A stretch of 7,886 nucleotides of DNA from an uncultured Clostridia bacterium (lineage in GTDB: Bacteria > Bacillota > Clostridia > Oscillospirales > Acutalibacteraceae), in the NCBI GenBank assembly GCA_947567585.1, contig CANONE010000100.1, positions 1 to 7,886 on the forward strand, read 5' to 3'. Of the stretch, positions 5,703 through 7,886 are shown piece after piece (the first letter of the stretch is position 1; every line of letters begins with the position of its first letter). A program made the translations under genes and the position numbers. The notes under the pieces are model-generated. The model was not told where the DNA came from. It did not search any database and worked only from the letters and a program-made list of their open reading frames with translations.

Positions 5703-6233
5703 TTATCTTTGGGTGTCCGGCCGCCAGTTCTGCCTTTTGAGAGATAGAGCCAGCAGGCCGTGCTTTTCGTCTATTACTTGAAAGCCCGCTTCTACATGGA
5801 CCCGCAGAGCGGCCTTCCGGGTGGGCTCAAAACGGTTTGTGACCTCTCTGGCTCCCATATGCCCGAAGGCATGGGCCAACAGCAGGCGGATTCCCTCCCC
5901 CGCATAGCCCTTCCCCCGCTGGGCGCTGTGCAGGACAATGCCCATCTCGTAGACGCCGGGGCCCTCTGTTTGGTAGCAATTCACCTCGCCCAGGAAATCC
6001 CCGCTCTCTTCCTCCCGCAGGTAGGCATAAAAGCGTTCCGGCTCCGCGCCCACCCACCGGGCGTACCATCCGGGCCAGTTCTCCTTTGGAAAGTCGATGC
6101 AGCCGGTATCGTTGTGATATTCCGGGAAACCCAGCTGGCAGCCCTTGTTGTAGCCCATGGTGGCCGGGTCCGCTAAAAGCGCTTGGCGAAACCACAGGTC
6201 CTCTTCTCCGGGCACATACAAGCCTATCCCCAT
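5703..6233 (-). CDS. GNAT family N-acetyltransferase
   Basis: A 176-residue GNAT-fold protein that should transfer an acetyl group from acetyl-CoA to an amine; the substrate is unknown. The acetyl-CoA pyrophosphate loop is QRGKGYAGEG (105-114, Q/RxxGxG/A type), preceded by the strand YEMGIVLH (95-102). EPTRKAALRVHVEAGFQ (136-152) fits the C-terminal GNAT motif where the last helix and strand close the CoA site. The N-terminal half (LYVPGEEDLWFRQ, DPATMGYNKG, FPKENWPGWYARW) resembles clostridial single-domain GNATs whose targets are not known. The ATG follows directly on the purB stop codon (TAGATG). Its likely ribosome binding site, AGAGGT, lies inside the purB end about ten bases upstream, so translation is probably coupled to purB. 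Nothing ties it to purine chemistry apart from its position. Confidence 0.88.
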   Translation of the reverse strand: MGIGLYVPGEEDLWFRQALLADPATMGYNKGCQLGFPEYHNDTGCIDFPKENWPGWYARWVGAEPERFYAYLREEESGDFLGEVNCYQTEGPGVYEMGIVLHSAQRGKGYAGEGIRLLLAHAFGHMGAREVTNRFEPTRKAALRVHVEAGFQVIDEKHGLLALSLKRQNWRPDTQR

Positions 6234-7670
6234 CTATACCGATACCTCTGCCTCGCTGGCTTTTACGTCCTTGTACTTGTCCAGCACCGGGCCCACGATT
6301 TCCCTCAAAAACTCCATGGTCTGCTCCGGGGCGCGGCCCACGTACTTTTCCGGCTTTAGTATTTCCCGCAGCTCCTCTAAAGACACGCCGAAAATTGGGT
6401 CGGCGGCAATCCTGTCCAAAAGGTCGTTCTCGCCGCCCTCTTCTTTAATGACCCTTCCCGCCGCCATAGAGTGGACCCGGATGGCCTCGTGAAGCTGCTG
6501 CCGGTTGCCCCCCCGCTTTACCGCGTCCATCATAATATTCTCCGTGGCCATAAAGGGCAGCTCCTTACGCAGCCGCTGTTCAATCACCTTGGGATAAACC
6601 ACCAGCCCGTCCGCCACATTGGCGTAAAGGGTCAGGATGCCGTCCACAGCCAAGAAAGCCTCCGGCACGCTCAGGCGCTTGTTGGCGGAGTCGTCCAAGG
6701 TCCGCTCAAACCACTGGCCCGCCACAGTCAGGGCCGGGTTCAGGGCGTCCGCCATAACATACCGGGCCAGAGACGCCATACGTTCGGTCCGCATGGGGTT
6801 GCGTTTATAAGCCATGGCGCTGGAACCAATCTGTCCCTTTTCAAAGGGTTCTTCTACTTCCTTCAGATGTTGGAGAAGGCGGATATCATTGGAAAATTTG
6901 GCGGCGCTTTGGGCAATGCCGGATAAAATGGAAAGCATCTGGCTGTCCAGCTTCCGGGAATAGGTCTGTCCGGAGACGGCAAAGCACTCTTTATACCCTA
7001 ACTTTTCCGCAATTTTCCGATCTAGTTCCTTCACCTTTTCATGGTCGCCCTCAAAAAGCTCCAAAAAGCTGGCCTGGGTGCCGGTGGTGCCTTTGGAGCC
7101 TAAAAGCTTTGCCTTCGAGAGCTGGTATTCTACATCCTCCAGGTCCATCAGCAGGTCCTGTATCCACAGGGTGGCCCGTTTACCCACGGTAGTAGGCTGG
7201 GCGGGCTGAAAGTGGGTAAAGGCCAATGTGGGCAGAGAATGATATGCCCCGGCGAACCGGGATAGTACCCGCAGCACGCCAATCAGCTTGTCTCTAATTA
7301 GCTTTAGGGCCTCTGTCATAATAATAATGTCGGTGTTATCTCCCACATAGCAGGAGGTGGCTCCCAGGTGGATAATTCCTGCGGCCTTGGGGCACTGCTG
7401 GCCATATGCATAGACATGGCTCATCACATCATGCCGGACTTCCTTTTCCCGGGCCTCGGCCACTTCATAGTTGATATCGTCCTGATGGGCCCGCAGCTCC
7501 TCCACCTGCTCCTGGGTCACCGGCAGGCCCAGCTCCATTTCCGCTTGGGCCAAAGCTGTCCAGAGCCGCCGCCAGGTACGGAATTTCATATCCGGAGAAA
7601 ATAAATACTTCATTTCCTTTCCCGCATACCGGGCGGAAAGGGGGGATTCATACGCGTCTCTATTCTTCAT
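6234..7670 (-). CDS. purB: Adenylosuccinate lyase, animal-like type
   Basis: PurB splits adenylosuccinate into AMP and fumarate, and SAICAR into AICAR and fumarate, so it acts twice in purine synthesis. The protein has 478 residues, longer than the roughly 430 of the B. subtilis type and close to human ADSL. Marks include RHDVMSHV (79-86), HLGATSCYVGDNTD (101-114), FTHFQPAQ (151-158, with H153 the expected general acid), KGTTGTQASF (193-202) and QWFERTLDDSAN (319-330). The fumarate-lyase signature GSSAMAYKRN (282-291) carries the catalytic Ser. It reads SSAMAYKRNP where the animal enzyme has SSAMPYKRNP. The start has GGAAGGAG nine bases upstream. It is first in a probable purB-GNAT-purA transcript driven by the promoter at 7718-7747. 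All expected catalytic residues are visible. Confidence 0.97.
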   Translation of the reverse strand: MKNRDAYESPLSARYAGKEMKYLFSPDMKFRTWRRLWTALAQAEMELGLPVTQEQVEELRAHQDDINYEVAEAREKEVRHDVMSHVYAYGQQCPKAAGIIHLGATSCYVGDNTDIIIMTEALKLIRDKLIGVLRVLSRFAGAYHSLPTLAFTHFQPAQPTTVGKRATLWIQDLLMDLEDVEYQLSKAKLLGSKGTTGTQASFLELFEGDHEKVKELDRKIAEKLGYKECFAVSGQTYSRKLDSQMLSILSGIAQSAAKFSNDIRLLQHLKEVEEPFEKGQIGSSAMAYKRNPMRTERMASLARYVMADALNPALTVAGQWFERTLDDSANKRLSVPEAFLAVDGILTLYANVADGLVVYPKVIEQRLRKELPFMATENIMMDAVKRGGNRQQLHEAIRVHSMAAGRVIKEEGGENDLLDRIAADPIFGVSLEELREILKPEKYVGRAPEQTMEFLREIVGPVLDKYKDVKASEAEVSV

Positions 7671-7717
7671 TGGCAGGTGCTCCTTCCAAATTTTACATAC
7701 TGATGTTCACACAGTTT

Positions 7718-7747
7718 ATTTTAATACAACCTGGCCTGTCCTGTCAA
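7718..7747 (-). promoter_or_regulatory. Promoter of purB, sigma-A type
   Basis: On the minus strand a perfect TTGACA (7742-7747) is followed after 18 bp by TAAAAT (7718-7723; five of six consensus bases). Initiation would fall near 7709-7712, leaving a leader of about 40 nt before the purB ATG. That is too short for a purine riboswitch, and none is visible. This is the best promoter in the window and probably drives purB, GNAT, purA and the 191-residue gene. Confidence 0.7.
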
Positions 7748-7748
7748 C

Positions 7749-7766
7749 CGCTTTCTGTTAAAAGCG
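7749..7766. promoter_or_regulatory. Inverted repeat abutting the purB -35 box
   Basis: CGCTTT (7749-7754) and AAAGCG (7761-7766) are exact reverse complements with a 6-bp centre. The repeat ends one base upstream of the purB -35 box. The position suits a regulator binding site. On the plus strand the repeat is followed by ACTATTTTT, so a weak plus-strand terminator is the other reading. Confidence 0.4.
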
Positions 7767-7829
7767 ACTATTTTTGCAGCTTTTGTCCCCTGGGTTTGTA
7801 AAAGAGAAAACTTTTTTCTGAAAAAACTC

Positions 7830-7861
7830 TTGAAATCTCCGGGCCTCTGTGTTAATATAAT
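7830..7861 (+). promoter_or_regulatory. Candidate plus-strand promoter for a gene beyond the right edge
   Basis: TTGAAA (7830-7835) is followed by TAATAT (7853-7858) at 17 bp and by a perfect TATAAT (7856-7861) at 20 bp. Neither pairing is ideal: one has a weak -10 and the other a long spacer. The A/T-rich run to the window edge fits a leader of a gene divergent from purB, which cannot be seen here. Confidence 0.4.
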
Positions 7862-7886
7862 AACGTATTTTGCAGGATTTATTTAT

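Noticed and set aside
7671..7710. Purine riboswitch or PurR box in the purB leader
   Set aside because: The leader is only about 40 nt. TGAAC in it resembles the PurBox core CGAAC with a mismatch, but no paired box at the required spacing was seen.
7811..7831. T6-CTG-A6 palindrome at the right edge as a terminator
   Set aside because: The stem is all A-T with a 3-nt loop, and no gene on either strand ends nearby.

Overview
The window reads as chromosome from a GC-rich, low-mobility part of a Bacillota genome, most likely class Clostridia and possibly the Oscillospirales. This is inferred from strong GGAGG-type ribosome binding sites, the style of the purine and GlmS proteins, and an intergenic G-run/C-run hairpin of a kind I associate with that group. 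No tool was available to place it taxonomically. Nearly all of it is metabolic housekeeping. I see no transposon, phage, CRISPR, tRNA or rRNA.

Layout. At the left edge, on the plus strand, is the C-terminal 236 residues of a PatB/MalY-type PLP enzyme (1-711). It converges on a HAD phosphatase of the NagD/HAD-IIA type (715-1521, minus) with only 3 bp between the stop codons. Everything else is on the minus strand and so reads right to left: purB (6234-7670), a GNAT acetyltransferase (5703-6233), purA (4335-5618), an unrecognised 191-residue protein (3677-4252), glmS (1688-3517) and then the HAD gene. The right edge (7671-7886) is a promoter region. It holds a good sigma-A-type promoter for purB and a weaker plus-strand candidate for a gene outside the window. 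No gene-free stretch exceeds 300 bp.

How the genes fit together. PurA and PurB catalyse the two steps from IMP to AMP. They lie in one probable transcript with the GNAT gene wedged between them; purB and GNAT are joined as TAG-ATG with no gap. The 191-residue gene follows 82 bp after purA. A strong hairpin terminator at 3560-3601 then separates this unit from glmS, which makes glucosamine-6-phosphate for cell-wall amino sugars. The glmS leader contains no glmS ribozyme that I can recognise.

The points most worth a second look are: a divergent PurA with changes at positions that normally contact IMP; a PurB that resembles the animal enzyme more than the B. subtilis type; a good plus-strand terminator placed so that a transcript of the PLP-enzyme gene would run antisense through the whole HAD gene; and the ribozyme-less glmS leader. 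I found no convincing new multi-gene system here.
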